Positions 31,646-40,878 of a DNA stretch of 64,000 nt are shown piece by piece. The notes under the pieces are model-generated. The model did not search any database, was not told the origin of the DNA, and worked only from the letters and a program-made list of their open reading frames with translations. The DNA lies in contig NZ_JAUSTE010000011.1 in assembly GCF_030812675.1 (NCBI RefSeq), forward strand, positions 100,842 through 164,841, read 5' to 3'. The first letter of the stretch is position 1; each line of letters opens with the position of its first letter. Position numbers and translations under genes: made by a program. The DNA comes from Sinomonas atrocyanea (GTDB lineage Bacteria; Actinomycetota; Actinomycetes; Actinomycetales; Micrococcaceae).

Positions 31646-34332
31646 CTCCGCAGTGGCCCGGGGTCGATCCGGAGTGGTCCCGCACCGTCTCTGTCGAGTC
31701 CACCTCCTCCATCGATCCGCCGGGCACCGTGCGCCGCTGGCACGTGCTGGACAACGCGGCCCAGCTCTCCCGCCGAGGCCTGGAGCCGGCGGGGACGCTG
31801 CTGTGCGTCCACGGAAACCCGACCTGGTCCTACCTGTGGCGCGCGCTCCTCGGCGCCGGTTCTGACCCGGCCCATCCGTGGCGGGTGGTGGCGGTGGACC
31901 AGCTCGACATGGGCTACTCCGAGCGCACCGGCACCTTCCGCCGGCTCGCGGACCGGATCAACGACCTCGGCGACCTCACCGACGCGCTGGGCCTCGCCGG
32001 GCCGGTCGTCACCGTGGGCCACGACTGGGGCGGATCCATCAGCCTCGGCTGGGCCCTGGCACACCCGCAGCTCACGGCCGGGGTGGTGCTGACGAACACC
32101 GCCGTCCACCAGCCGGCCGGCGCGGGGACTCCGCCCGCGCTGCGGCTCGCGATGCACCCCGCGGTGCACCGGTGGGGCACCACGACGTCGGACGCCTTCC
32201 TGCGGGTGACGCACGCCCTGGCGAGCCCGGCGCTGCCGGCGGAGGTCCGCAGGGCCTACATGGCCCCCTACCGCGGTGCGGGCCGGCGGGCCGGCGTGGG
32301 GAACTTCGTGGCGGACATCCCGCTCGACGCCTCCCATCCGAGCTTCGCCGCGCTCGGCGCGGTCGCGGAGGGTGTGCGGGACCTGCGGGTGCCGGCCCTG
32401 ATGCTCTGGGGCCCGAAGGACCCGATCTTCTCGGACCGGTATCTCAAGGACCTGATCGGGCGGCTTCCGCACGCGGACGTGCACCGCTTCGAAGGTGCCG
32501 GGCACCTGCTGGCCGAAGACCGGGACATCGCCGCGCCGATCTTCCAGTGGCTCGCCGACCGGGACGTCGCCCACCGCGGCGAGCGGCCGGCGTCGGACGC
32601 TGCCGCGGCCGCCGGAGGGCAGGAGGCCGCCCCTGGGCCGGGACCGGACGGGTTCCGTCCGCTGTGGGACCTGCTCGGCGAGCACGCCGCGGGTCCGGCG
32701 GCGGCAGACCTGGCCGTGGCGGAGATGTCGCCCGCGGGCACCGTCAGCCGCTCGCTCAGCTGGAAGCAGCTGGACCGCGGCATCACCGAGCTCGCCGCCG
32801 GGCTGCGGGAGGCCGGCGTGGGCTCCGGCAGCCGGGTGAGCCTGATGGTTCCGCCCGGTGTGGACCTCACCGTGGCCCTGTACGCGTGCCTGCGTCTGGG
32901 CGCCGTCGTGGTGGTGGCCGACGCCGGTCTGGGCACCCGGGGCCTGAGCCGGGCCGTGAAGGGCGCGGCCCCCGATGTCCTGATCGGCATCGACCGCGCG
33001 CTGGCCGCCGCGGCGGCGCTGGGCTGGCCGGGCCGGCGGATCAGCGTCCACGACCTCCCCGCGGCGCGCCGCCGCGTCCTCGGCGCCGAGACCTCGCTCG
33101 CCGCCCTGGCCCGGCGCGGTGCGGTGCTCGGCCCGGACCTGCCGCTGCCCCTTCCCGACCCCGCGGCCCCCGCCGCGGTCCTCTTCACGTCCGGCTCCAC
33201 CGGCCCCGCGAAGGGCGTGGTCTACACGCATCGGCAGCTGGCGGCGATGCGGGACACCGTGGCCCGGACCTTCGGGATCCGCTCCGGAGCGCGGCTGGTG
33301 GCCGGTTTCGCCCCGTTCGCCCTGCTGGGGCCGGCGCTCGGCGCGGTGTCGGTGACCCCCTCGATGGACGTCACCGCGCCGCGCACCCTGACCGCCCGCG
33401 CGCTGGGGGACGCCGCGGCGGCCATCGGCGCCACGGTGGTCTTCGCCTCGCCTGCCGCGCTGCGCAACGTCCTGGCGACCCGGGACGCGATGGACGAGGC
33501 CGGGCGGGAGGCCCTGGAACGGATCGACCTGCTGCTCTCCGCGGGGGCCCCCGTGCCGGAGCCGCTCCTGGCGCAGGTGCAGCGGCTGATGCCGCGGGCC
33601 TCCCTGCGTACCCCGTACGGAATGACGGAGGCGCTGCCGGTCACCGACATCAGCCTCGAGCAGATCCAGGCTGCCGACGCCGACGCTGCCGCCGGGACCG
33701 TGGCGGGGGCCGGCAACGGCGTGTGCGTCGGCCAGCCCGTCCACGGCGCCCGCGTCGCGGTCGCCCCGCTCGCCGCGGACGGCACCGCGCCCGGGTCCCG
33801 TCCCGTGACCGAGGCGGGGGTGACCGGCGAGATCCTGGTCAGCGCCCCGCACGTCAAGGACGCCTACGACAGGCTCTGGCTGACCCAGCGGGAGAGCGAC
33901 AGTCTGCCGGGGTGGCACCGCACCGGGGACGTCGGGCACTTCGACGCCGCCGGCCGGCTCTGGGTGGAGGGGCGCCTCGCCCATGTCCTGACGGTGCCCG
34001 GCGGCGTGGTGACGCCCGTCGGCGCCGAGCAGGCCATCGAGCATCTGGACTGCGTCCGGCTGGCGGCCATCGGAGGGGTCGGGCCGGCGGGCACGCAGGC
34101 CGTCGTCGCCGTCGTGGAGACGGCGCCCCCCGCGCGCAAGGCCGGCCCCGCCGCGGAGCAGCTCGCACACCGCGTCCGCAGCGCGGCCCACACGGCCGGG
34201 GTCGAGGTCTCCGCCGTGCTCGCGGTCCCCGCGCTGCCGGTGGACATCAGGCACAACGCGAAGATCGACAGGACCCGCCTCTCCCGCTGGGCGTCGCGGG
34301 TCCTGGCCGGCGGCCGCCCGGGGACGCCGTGA
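31642..34332 (+). CDS. oleBC: OleBC fusion: beta-lactone decarboxylase and beta-lactone synthetase
   Basis: An 896-residue fusion. Residues 1-310 are an alpha/beta hydrolase like haloalkane dehalogenases (CVHGNPTWSYLWR; nucleophile D128 in VGHDWGG; late histidine in GAGHLLAED): OleB, which decarboxylates a beta-lactone to a cis-olefin. Residues about 340-890 are an AMP-binding enzyme (LFTSGSTGPAKGVVYTH near 514-530; TPYGMTEALP; GWHRTGDVGHFD): OleC, which forms the beta-lactone from the 2-alkyl-3-hydroxyacid. The fused form is characteristic of actinobacteria. A low-complexity linker lies between about 310 and 335. It begins with GTG inside the oleA stop and ends overlapping oleD by 4 bp. Confidence 0.93.
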   Translation: MTPQWPGVDPEWSRTVSVESTSSIDPPGTVRRWHVLDNAAQLSRRGLEPAGTLLCVHGNPTWSYLWRALLGAGSDPAHPWRVVAVDQLDMGYSERTGTFRRLADRINDLGDLTDALGLAGPVVTVGHDWGGSISLGWALAHPQLTAGVVLTNTAVHQPAGAGTPPALRLAMHPAVHRWGTTTSDAFLRVTHALASPALPAEVRRAYMAPYRGAGRRAGVGNFVADIPLDASHPSFAALGAVAEGVRDLRVPALMLWGPKDPIFSDRYLKDLIGRLPHADVHRFEGAGHLLAEDRDIAAPIFQWLADRDVAHRGERPASDAAAAAGGQEAAPGPGPDGFRPLWDLLGEHAAGPAAADLAVAEMSPAGTVSRSLSWKQLDRGITELAAGLREAGVGSGSRVSLMVPPGVDLTVALYACLRLGAVVVVADAGLGTRGLSRAVKGAAPDVLIGIDRALAAAAALGWPGRRISVHDLPAARRRVLGAETSLAALARRGAVLGPDLPLPLPDPAAPAAVLFTSGSTGPAKGVVYTHRQLAAMRDTVARTFGIRSGARLVAGFAPFALLGPALGAVSVTPSMDVTAPRTLTARALGDAAAAIGATVVFASPAALRNVLATRDAMDEAGREALERIDLLLSAGAPVPEPLLAQVQRLMPRASLRTPYGMTEALPVTDISLEQIQAADADAAAGTVAGAGNGVCVGQPVHGARVAVAPLAADGTAPGSRPVTEAGVTGEILVSAPHVKDAYDRLWLTQRESDSLPGWHRTGDVGHFDAAGRLWVEGRLAHVLTVPGGVVTPVGAEQAIEHLDCVRLAAIGGVGPAGTQAVVAVVETAPPARKAGPAAEQLAHRVRSAAHTAGVEVSAVLAVPALPVDIRHNAKIDRTRLSRWASRVLAGGRPGTP

Positions 34333-35312
34333 GGATCCTCGCCACCGGGGCCAGCGGGCTGCTCGGGCGCGAAGTGGTCCGGCTCCTCGTCCGCAGGGGG
34401 CATGCCGTGACCACGTTCCAGCGCCGCCCCGCCGGGATCAGCGGCGCGACGGACGTCCGCGGGTCCGTCACCGACGAGGCAGCGGTCCGCGCAGCGGTCC
34501 AGGGCGCCGAGGCGGTCATCCACCTCGCCGCGAAGGTCTCCTTCACCGGCCGGGCGGCGGAGTTCGACGAGGTGAACGTCGAGGGGACCCGCCGCCTGCT
34601 GCGCCTCGCGCGGGCGGCCGGGGTCCGGGACCTGGTCTTCGTCTCCTCCCCCTCCGTGGCCAACTCGGGGGCGGCGATCGCCGGGCTGGGGGCGGAGCCG
34701 GCGGACCCCGCGCGTGCGCACGGCGAGTACTCCCGCACCAAGGCCGAGGCAGAGCTCCTCGCCCTGGCGGCGGACGCGCCGGGATTCCGGGTCGCCGCCG
34801 TGCGCCCGCACATCGTATGGGGCCCCGGCGACACCCAGCTGGTGGAACGGGTCCTGCAGCGCGCCGGCCGCCGCCGCCTGCCCCTGCTCGACGCCGGGGC
34901 CGCCCTGATCGACACCACGTACGTCGACAACGCCGCCTCCGCCATCGTCGCCGCGCTCGACCGCATGGACCACGTTCACGGCAGGGCCGTCGTCGTGAGC
35001 AACGGCGAGCCCCGCCCGGTCGGTGAGCTGCTGGCCGGGATCTGCGCCGCGGGCGGCGTCCCGGCGCCGTCGTGGGCCGTTCCGGGCGCGGTGGCTCGGG
35101 CGGCGGGCGCGGTCGTGGAGAGGCTGTGGACCTGGGCAGGGCGGAAGGAGGAGCCTCCGATGACGAGGTTCCTCGCCGAGCAGCTCTCGACGGCGCACTG
35201 GTACGACCAGCGCGAAACCCGGGAGCTCCTCGACTGGACGCCCTCGGTGTCACTCGATGAGGGCCTGGCGAGGCTGGCGGAGCACTACGGAAGGAACCTT
35301 CCGCGTCCGTGA
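34329..35312 (+). CDS. oleD: OleD, 2-alkyl-3-ketoalkanoate reductase
   Basis: A 327-residue extended short-chain dehydrogenase. The N-terminal nucleotide motif is ATGASGLLGREV (TGxxGxxG), the catalytic pair is Y134/K138 in EYSRTKAE, and VRPHIVWGPGDTQLV is typical of the 3beta-HSD-like extended SDRs to which OleD belongs. It reduces the OleA product to the 3-hydroxyacid with NADPH before OleC acts. GTG 34329 overlaps the oleBC stop (GTGA). It completes a four-activity olefin pathway in three coupled genes. Confidence 0.92.
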   Translation: MRILATGASGLLGREVVRLLVRRGHAVTTFQRRPAGISGATDVRGSVTDEAAVRAAVQGAEAVIHLAAKVSFTGRAAEFDEVNVEGTRRLLRLARAAGVRDLVFVSSPSVANSGAAIAGLGAEPADPARAHGEYSRTKAEAELLALAADAPGFRVAAVRPHIVWGPGDTQLVERVLQRAGRRRLPLLDAGAALIDTTYVDNAASAIVAALDRMDHVHGRAVVVSNGEPRPVGELLAGICAAGGVPAPSWAVPGAVARAAGAVVERLWTWAGRKEEPPMTRFLAEQLSTAHWYDQRETRELLDWTPSVSLDEGLARLAEHYGRNLPRP

Positions 35313-35363
35313 CGACGCGCCGCCGAAGGGTCCTATGGCCCGCGGCGTTGAAGACCCCTGTGG

Positions 35364-35741
35364 CTACAGACCTGCCACAGCCTCCCTCGGCGTGTGCGCG
35401 ACCCGTAGCCCGGAGGCAGCAACGGCTGCGAGCAGCCGGTGTTCGCCTGCCCGCCGGTACCGCTCCTCGAGCCCGTCGAAGGCGGACTCGAGGAGCGCAC
35501 CACTCACCGGGGCCTGAGTGTGAAGCGTCGCCCACACGGCGTCCACCGTCGTACAGACGATCTGCCGTCCGCCGGGGACGGAGAGGACGAAGCCCTCCGC
35601 CGTGGCCCTGACCTTGACCCGGCCAGCCGGCGACGGGCAGAGTTCAACGATCATCTGGGCTGCTATCAGGTTTCCCCTGGTGGTGCGGCCATCGGGGAAC
35701 ACCGGGTCGTCAGCAACACTACGTCCGCAGGCACCGCACAT
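35364..35741 (-). CDS. Small protein with N-terminal CxxC motif (125 aa)
   Basis: Begins MCGACGRSVADDPVFPDG, so a zinc-binding or redox CxxC pair lies at the very start with a third cysteine at about residue 35. The rest has a beta-rich part (GRVKVRATAEGFVLSVPGGRQIVC) and a helical end. No family recognised. AGGAGGG precedes ATG 35741 by about 10 bp. It is 16 bp downstream of the SDR gene on the same strand and may be the last gene of that operon, though its link to the pathway is unclear. Confidence 0.6.
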   Translation of the reverse strand: MCGACGRSVADDPVFPDGRTTRGNLIAAQMIVELCPSPAGRVKVRATAEGFVLSVPGGRQIVCTTVDAVWATLHTQAPVSGALLESAFDGLEERYRRAGEHRLLAAVAASGLRVAHTPREAVAGL

Positions 35742-35757
35742 CTGGGCTTCCCTCCTC

Positions 35758-36477
35758 TCAGGGCATCACGTCGCCGGAGTTCGGTCCGAGGGTCTGGCCG
35801 ACGAAGAGATTCCCTCCGGGATCACTGGCCAGGAGAAGTGCGGTCGGGGCGACCTCGGCAGGGGTGCCGAACCGCCCCAGCGGCAACTCGGCCCGCTTCG
35901 CCTTCTTCCAGTCCTCCGAGATCCCGTCGACGAGCGGGGTCTCGATCGGGCCCGGGGCGATGCTGTTGACCAGCACGTTGCCCGGTGCGGCCTCAAGAGC
36001 CAGGGCCTTGGTGAAGCCGATGACCCCGGCCTTCGCCGCACTGTAGTGGCCGAGTCCTACCCCGCCCTTGATGCCCAGCTGCGAGGCCACATTGATGATC
36101 CTGCCCCATCGCTGTGCACGCATGGGCTTGAGGACCTCTCGGCAGCAGAGGAAGACGCCCGTGAGGTCCACACGGATGGTCTCGTTCCACATGGCGAGGT
36201 CCATGTCCTCCACCGGTGCCTCAGTGAGGAGTCCCGCGGAGTTCACGAGGACATCCACGGTGCCGAACTGTTCGCGCACCGAGGAGAAGGCGCTGCGCAC
36301 GCTGTCCTCGTCTGCCACGTCCACCCGGATCACGTCCGGCCCCTCAGCCCGGTCTAGGACCGCCACGCGGTCGCCGTTGGCACGGAAGGCCGTGGCGACG
36401 GCCTTGCCGATCCCACTGGCACCACCGGTCACGACGACCGTCCGGCCCGAGGCACGGTGCGGGATGCCGGCGCTCAT
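35758..36477 (-). CDS. Short-chain dehydrogenase/reductase (FabG-like)
   Basis: A 239-residue classical [18 protein letters not shown] (coenzyme motif), [15 protein letters not shown] and the catalytic [13 protein letters not shown], with the C-terminal [14 protein letters not shown]. It oxidises or reduces a secondary alcohol/ketone with NAD(P). It overlaps the second SDR gene by 4 bp (ATGA) and belongs to the minus-strand operon with asparaginase, imidase-like and MFS genes. The specific substrate is unknown; a hydroxy acid produced by the upstream hydrolases is the obvious guess. Confidence 0.88.
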   Translation of the reverse strand: MSAGIPHRASGRTVVVTGGASGIGKAVATAFRANGDRVAVLDRAEGPDVIRVDVADEDSVRSAFSSVREQFGTVDVLVNSAGLLTEAPVEDMDLAMWNETIRVDLTGVFLCCREVLKPMRAQRWGRIINVASQLGIKGGVGLGHYSAAKAGVIGFTKALALEAAPGNVLVNSIAPGPIETPLVDGISEDWKKAKRAELPLGRFGTPAEVAPTALLLASDPGGNLFVGQTLGPNSGDVMP

Positions 36478-37241
36478 GCCCGCATCTTCACGGTCAGTCC
36501 GCCGTCCACGACGAGTGCCTGTCCGGTGACGTAGTTGGCGGCCGGGGAAGTGAGGAAGCCGATGACTTCAGCGACCTCTTCCGGGCGTCCGACCCGGCCC
36601 CATGGGATGTCGTCTCCCGCCCGCTGCAGGCCCTCGGGCCCGAGCGAGTTGACCGGGTCGAGGGATTGCGGGGTCTCGATGAGGCCGGGGATGACAGCAT
36701 TCGCACGGATCTGCCGTGGGCCGAGCTCAACCGCGACGCTGCGGATGAGCCCCAGGACGCCGGCCTTGGCCGCAGCGTAGTGGGCATGCTCCTCCCATCC
36801 GTACACGCCGCCGGCGATCGAGGAGACGGCCACCATGGCGCCGCCCTCCCCCATGCGGGCCGCGCCTGCGCGCAGGGTGCGCAGCACGCCGGTGAGGTCC
36901 ACGTCGAGCATGTCGTGCCAGCGCTCGTCGGAGAGCTCGGCCAGCGGGGCGTTGCGCAGGATCCCGGCGTTCGCGACGGCGTAGTCGAGCCGGCCGTACT
37001 CGTCGACGGCCCGCTGGGCGAAGGCCTCCACGGAGTCTGTGCTGCGCACGTCGACTTCGTGGATCACCGCCTCTCCGCCGGCCTCCTTCACCAGACGGAG
37101 GGTCTCCTCGGGGTCGTGGGGATCTCCCGGGAAGGTGCCGATCACTGTGCTGATCTTGCGGGAGGCATAGTGGCCGGCCACTGCCCGCCCGATGCCGCTG
37201 GCCGCGCCGGTGACAATGGCTGCTGCTTTTGCTTCAGGCAT
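36474..37241 (-). CDS. Short-chain dehydrogenase/reductase
   Basis: A 255-residue classical [44 protein letters not shown] and the catalytic [11 protein letters not shown], ending [18 protein letters not shown]. After strand 2 it has [11 protein letters not shown] rather than an acidic residue, so coenzyme preference is hard to tell. Its start overlaps the end of the frameshifted MFS gene by 8 bp, and its stop overlaps the next SDR start by 4 bp. Two different adjacent SDRs suggest two successive redox steps or two stereoisomers of a substrate. Confidence 0.88.
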   Translation of the reverse strand: MPEAKAAAIVTGAASGIGRAVAGHYASRKISTVIGTFPGDPHDPEETLRLVKEAGGEAVIHEVDVRSTDSVEAFAQRAVDEYGRLDYAVANAGILRNAPLAELSDERWHDMLDVDLTGVLRTLRAGAARMGEGGAMVAVSSIAGGVYGWEEHAHYAAAKAGVLGLIRSVAVELGPRQIRANAVIPGLIETPQSLDPVNSLGPEGLQRAGDDIPWGRVGRPEEVAEVIGFLTSPAANYVTGQALVVDGGLTVKMRA

Positions 37242-38615
37242 GGGGGTGATCCTCCAGGAGTGCTTCGACGGGAGGCTTGGCTGCGAGCATCAAGATGCCC
37301 GAGAGCAGGGTGCCGAGGGCGCCGACCCACAGGGCGGCGGTCCCCGTTCCGGCGCCGGCGGCGAGGGCCGTGAAGAGCGCGCCGCCGATGATCGTGCCGG
37401 GCTGGCTCATGGCGCCAATGAAGGTCGTGCCGGCGCGCGGCAGCTGACCGGGTAGCACTCGGCCATGAAGTACTGGATTGCCGCATAGGGGCCGACGAGG
37501 AAGAACAGACCGGCACCGTAGGTGACGATGATCAGGAACGGGTCGGAGGCGATCGGGCTGAGCATGAGGGCGAAGGAGAGGCCCGAGATGATCCAGCCGA
37601 TGACGATTGTCTTCTTGCGGCCGATCTTGTCGCCGAGCCAGCCGTGGAAGACGTAGCCGAAGTAGGCGAGCAGGTTGATCACGATGAGCATCCAGAACGC
37701 GTCCGAGAGCTCGACGCCCTTGGCGTTCTTCAGCACGGAGCTGCCCAAGACGCTGAAGATCGCGATGCCGAAGAAGTTGATGATCCATGCCAGCGAAAGC
37801 ACGATGGTGTTTCGGCGCAGGTGGGGCTCCCAGAGGCGCTTGAGGGGCGCGGTCGAAGAGTGCTCCACCCCGTAGGAGGCCGCGAGGGCGTGTGCGTCCT
37901 CGCGCTTGCCGTGCTTCTCGAGCTCAGTCAGCTTGTGGTGGAGCTCGAACTGGGGGGTCTCCCGGAGCTTGCGGAAGACGAGCCACACGATGATCGCCGC
38001 AGGTATAGCCGCCATGACGTAGAGGCTCCGCCAACCCAGCGAGGGAAGGAACGCGAGCGCAAGTGCGCTGGACAGGAGGAATCCGAGAGGCCAGCCGCCC
38101 TGGATGAAGGAGTAATGGAATCCGGGCCGTCTGCGCTTCTTCTCGTCCTCGGTGACTTGGTAGACCTCATTCATGTAGGTGGCATTCACGGCCTGCTCAG
38201 AGAAGCCGAGGCCGCCGAACGAGCGAACCACAGTGAGCAGGACGCTGCTCAGGACCCCGAGGCCGGCAGGGATCGCGGCGGTGAGGGTCGAGACGATGGC
38301 TGTTCCACCGATAGTCGTCATCATGCCCTTGCGCCGGCCGAGGCGGTCGATGATAGGCCCCAGGCCGAACGCCACAATGGCAGTGCCGACGGCGATCCAT
38401 GTGTTGATCGCGTACGCCTCGGACTCGCTCCAGCCGAAGGATTCCTGCATTGCCGGCAGGAGGGTCCCGAAGAGTCCGTAGTCGAACACCGCGATGGTCC
38501 AGGCAAGGAGTGCCAGAACGGTAGCCGTGCGGGTGGCGCCCTTGGAGAAGGACGGGAAGCGGCGCTTCTCGTTGACGGCGGGCGGCGTCAGGTCGATGGT
38601 CTGGTTGGTGCTCAC
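37234..38615 (-). pseudogene. MFS transporter interrupted by an apparent 1-base deletion
   Basis: From ATG 38615 the frame encodes a good MFS permease (TIAVFDYGLFGTLLPAMQ; IIDRLGRRKGMMTTIGG; GWLGDKIGRKKTIVIGWI) up to FMAECYPVSCRA. It then breaks near 37431-37438 and would end at 37407 as APARPSLAP. The next frame continues exactly as the family expects: GTTFIGAMSQPGTIIGGAL to the end ...[10 protein letters not shown] at 37234. One base inserted in the GCGCGCC run would restore CRA-x-GTTFIGA. It is either a real inactivating frameshift affecting the last two membrane helices or a sequencing error in a GC repeat. Start and end both overlap neighbouring genes, as in an intact operon gene. Confidence 0.85.
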
Positions 38616-39502
38616 TTCGTGGTGGCCTTCCGGGGGCTGCGGGCGAGGAACGAGTCAGCGATCTGGTCGAACTGCATCCAGGTGACGCCTTCGTGGCTGT
38701 TGATGTGCTCGATGAGGCGCTCGAGCATGAGGAGGACCTGCGGGCGGCCGGAGACGTCGGGGTGGACGGTCATGGTGAAGACGGCCTGGTCCATCTCGCG
38801 GTAGACCCAGTCGAACTGGTCGCGCCACATCTGCTCGATGTCCCGGGGGCTGACGAAGCCATGGGAGTTGGGCGATGCCTTGATGAACATCATGGGCGGG
38901 AGGTCGTCCAGGTACCAGTTGGCGGGGATCTCCACGAGATCGGTCTCCTCGCCGCGCACGAGCGGCTCCATCCATGTCTGGGCGGGCTGGGTGTAGTCGA
39001 TCTTCTTCCAGCTGTCGCCGACGCGGACGTAGTAGGGCTCGAAGTCGCGGTGCATGAGGGAATGGTCGTACTTGATCCCACGCTCGAGGAGGATCTCGTT
39101 GGTCACCGGGGAGAATTCCCACCACGGTGCTACATAGCCGGTGGGGCGCCGGCCGGAAACCTTCTCGATGAGCTCGATCGAGCGGTCCAAGATCGCTGTC
39201 TCCTGCTCGCGGGTCATGGCGATCGGGTTCTCGTGGGAGTAGCCGTGGACCCCGATCTCGTGGCCGGCGTCAACGATGGCGCGGGTGAGGTCGGGGAAGG
39301 TCTCGATGGAGTGGCCCGGGACGAACCATGTGGAGGGCAGGGAGTACTTCTCGAAGAGGCGGAGGAGGCGGGGAGCTCCGACCTCGCCGCTGAAGAGGCC
39401 GCGGGAGATGTCGCAGGGCGAGTCCTCGCCGCCGTAGGAGCCGAGCATGCCGGCGACGGCGTCAACGTCGACGCCGAAGGCAACCTGAATGTCCTTGGTC
39501 AC
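38612..39502 (-). CDS. Polysaccharide deacetylase-fold hydrolase (imidase/PuuE-like)
   Basis: A 296-residue NodB-fold protein. Conserved metal-site motifs are [10 protein letters not shown] near the start, [30 protein letters not shown] (His-x3-His type, about 84-97) and [10 protein letters not shown]. The lack of signal peptide and the motif style match cyclic imide hydrolases and PuuE-type allantoinases of this family rather than cell-wall deacetylases. It could open a cyclic imide to a half-amide. GTG 39502 is preceded by AGAAAGG. Its stop overlaps the MFS start by 4 bp, and an asparaginase-like gene lies 67 bp upstream. Confidence 0.82.
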   Translation of the reverse strand: MTKDIQVAFGVDVDAVAGMLGSYGGEDSPCDISRGLFSGEVGAPRLLRLFEKYSLPSTWFVPGHSIETFPDLTRAIVDAGHEIGVHGYSHENPIAMTREQETAILDRSIELIEKVSGRRPTGYVAPWWEFSPVTNEILLERGIKYDHSLMHRDFEPYYVRVGDSWKKIDYTQPAQTWMEPLVRGEETDLVEIPANWYLDDLPPMMFIKASPNSHGFVSPRDIEQMWRDQFDWVYREMDQAVFTMTVHPDVSGRPQVLLMLERLIEHINSHEGVTWMQFDQIADSFLARSPRKATTK

Positions 39503-39569
39503 GGGTGGGCCTTTCTGGAGGTGCAACTGGGGGTGGAACGGAGGTGCTGGGGTTGTGGGGAAGGTTTGC

Positions 39570-40586
39570 TCAGCCGGTGCCCCCTCTCTCAGCGAAGGCC
39601 GCGGCGATCTCCTCGCGCGAGCTCCCCAATCGGAGCAGGAGCGACAGGAGCACCAGGGACTGGGAGGGGCGTAGGAACCCCGACGGGATGGCGCCTGCAG
39701 CGAGCAGGTCCTTGCCGCCGCCTGCTCCGTACACAGGGACGACGGGACCGGCGTTGACGCGGGTGCTGGTGACCACGACGGCTCCTCCCGCGGTCGCCTC
39801 GGCGACGGCCTGGCACAGCAGCGGGTTGGCGTTCCCGATGCCGGTGCCCTGCAGGACGATGCCCGCAGCCCCGGCGTCGAGGGACGCCCGCAGGTGGGCC
39901 CCATCGGCCCCGGGGTAGGAGGCGACGAGGTCCACCCTGCACGCCGCCCCGGGGTGCGGCAGGGGCAGGGCCGCGGGGCGGCGAGCCTTGGCTGCGGCAA
40001 GATTCAGCCGCCCGTCGTCGGCGATGGACCCGTCCCGCCCGTAGTCCGGGTTGCCGAAGGCGTGGACACGCACGGTCTCGGTCTTCCGGACCCCGCGGGC
40101 AGGGAAGACCTCCCCTGCGAAGCTCAGCAGGACTCCCCGCCCTTTGGCTTCGGCCGACCCTGCGAGCGCGATGGCGCGCGCGAGGTTGGCCGGGCCGTCC
40201 GGATCCTCTGCGTCGGCTGCCTTCTGGGCGCCGGTGAAGACCACCGGGCGCGGATCGCCCTGGACGAGGTCGGCGAGGAAAGCCGTCTCCTCCATGGTGT
40301 CCGTGCCGTGGGTGACGACGACGCCGACCACCGAGGGATCGGCGAGCGCCTCGCGGATGCGGCTGCACACGAGGAGCATGTCGTCGACGTCCAGCGCGTA
40401 CGAGCCGACGCGGAGGACGTCGACCACTTGGACTGGGAAGGCGTGCGCCCCGCCGACGCTCCGGAGCAGCTCGTCTGCCCCGTCGGACGCGACCGCTGCG
40501 CCGCCGAGGTCCGCTCGGGTGCGCGAGGAGATCGTGCCGCCGGTGGCGAGGAGCACCAAATGCTCCTCGCTCATGCTCGGTGTCAT
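39570..40586 (-). CDS. Asparaginase-family amidohydrolase
   Basis: A 338-residue L-asparaginase-type protein with both threonine active-site signatures: [12 protein letters not shown] near the N-terminus and [14 protein letters not shown] (about 89-101), plus PVVFTGAQ. It hydrolyses asparagine or a related omega-amide to acid and ammonia. It is the first gene of the minus-strand operon. The promoter region contains a LacI-type operator copy at 40639-40656, 53 bp upstream. Given its neighbours it may remove the amide of an opened imide rather than serve general asparagine use (inference). Confidence 0.88.
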   Translation of the reverse strand: MTPSMSEEHLVLLATGGTISSRTRADLGGAAVASDGADELLRSVGGAHAFPVQVVDVLRVGSYALDVDDMLLVCSRIREALADPSVVGVVVTHGTDTMEETAFLADLVQGDPRPVVFTGAQKAADAEDPDGPANLARAIALAGSAEAKGRGVLLSFAGEVFPARGVRKTETVRVHAFGNPDYGRDGSIADDGRLNLAAAKARRPAALPLPHPGAACRVDLVASYPGADGAHLRASLDAGAAGIVLQGTGIGNANPLLCQAVAEATAGGAVVVTSTRVNAGPVVPVYGAGGGKDLLAAGAIPSGFLRPSQSLVLLSLLLRLGSSREEIAAAFAERGGTG

Positions 40587-40638
40587 GCCTGCTCCTGCTC
40601 GTGACTCTGGCTACTGGGGTGACGGTTGCTGACCGCCG

Positions 40639-40656
40639 TGCCCAATCGTTTGGGTA
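40639..40656. promoter_or_regulatory. LacI-type operator, asparaginase side
   Basis: TGCCCAATCGTTTGGGTA matches the perfect palindrome at 40745-40762 in 16 of 18 positions. It lies 53 bp upstream of the asparaginase start, 106 bp centre-to-centre from the other copy. The spacing would allow a loop across the divergent promoters. Confidence 0.75.
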
Positions 40657-40744
40657 GAACCGTCGCCGCGTTCTGGGCGGCGTGTTGGGTGGGGCTTGGA
40701 TTCTCAGACGCTCCGGACAGGTGGAGCCCTGTCTGAATACGGTG

Positions 40745-40762
40745 TACCCAATCGATTGGGTA
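40745..40762. promoter_or_regulatory. LacI-type operator, regulator side
   Basis: TACCCAATCGATTGGGTA is a perfect 18-bp palindrome with the CG centre usual for LacI operators. It overlaps a TTGGGT -35-like element (40756-40761) that is 16 bp from TAAGGT (40778-40783), giving a promoter for the LacI gene at 40879 that would be self-repressed. Confidence 0.8.
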
Positions 40763-40878
40763 AGCTGTTTTCGACTGTAAGGTGTGGTCGCGGTCACGGT
40801 CAAGGGCCACTCGGGAGATTGTTTTCGAGGGCGGCGCGTGGCGGGCAGAATGGAATCCGGGACTGGAAGGGCTTGAGC

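Noticed and set aside
31444..34254. A 936-codon minus-strand frame opposite oleBC
   Set aside because: No recognisable domain, biased composition, and it is the shadow of the OleBC fusion.
31642..34332. Assembly artefact joining oleB and oleC
   Set aside because: The fused OleBC is the known actinobacterial form and the frame is continuous through a linker without any shift.
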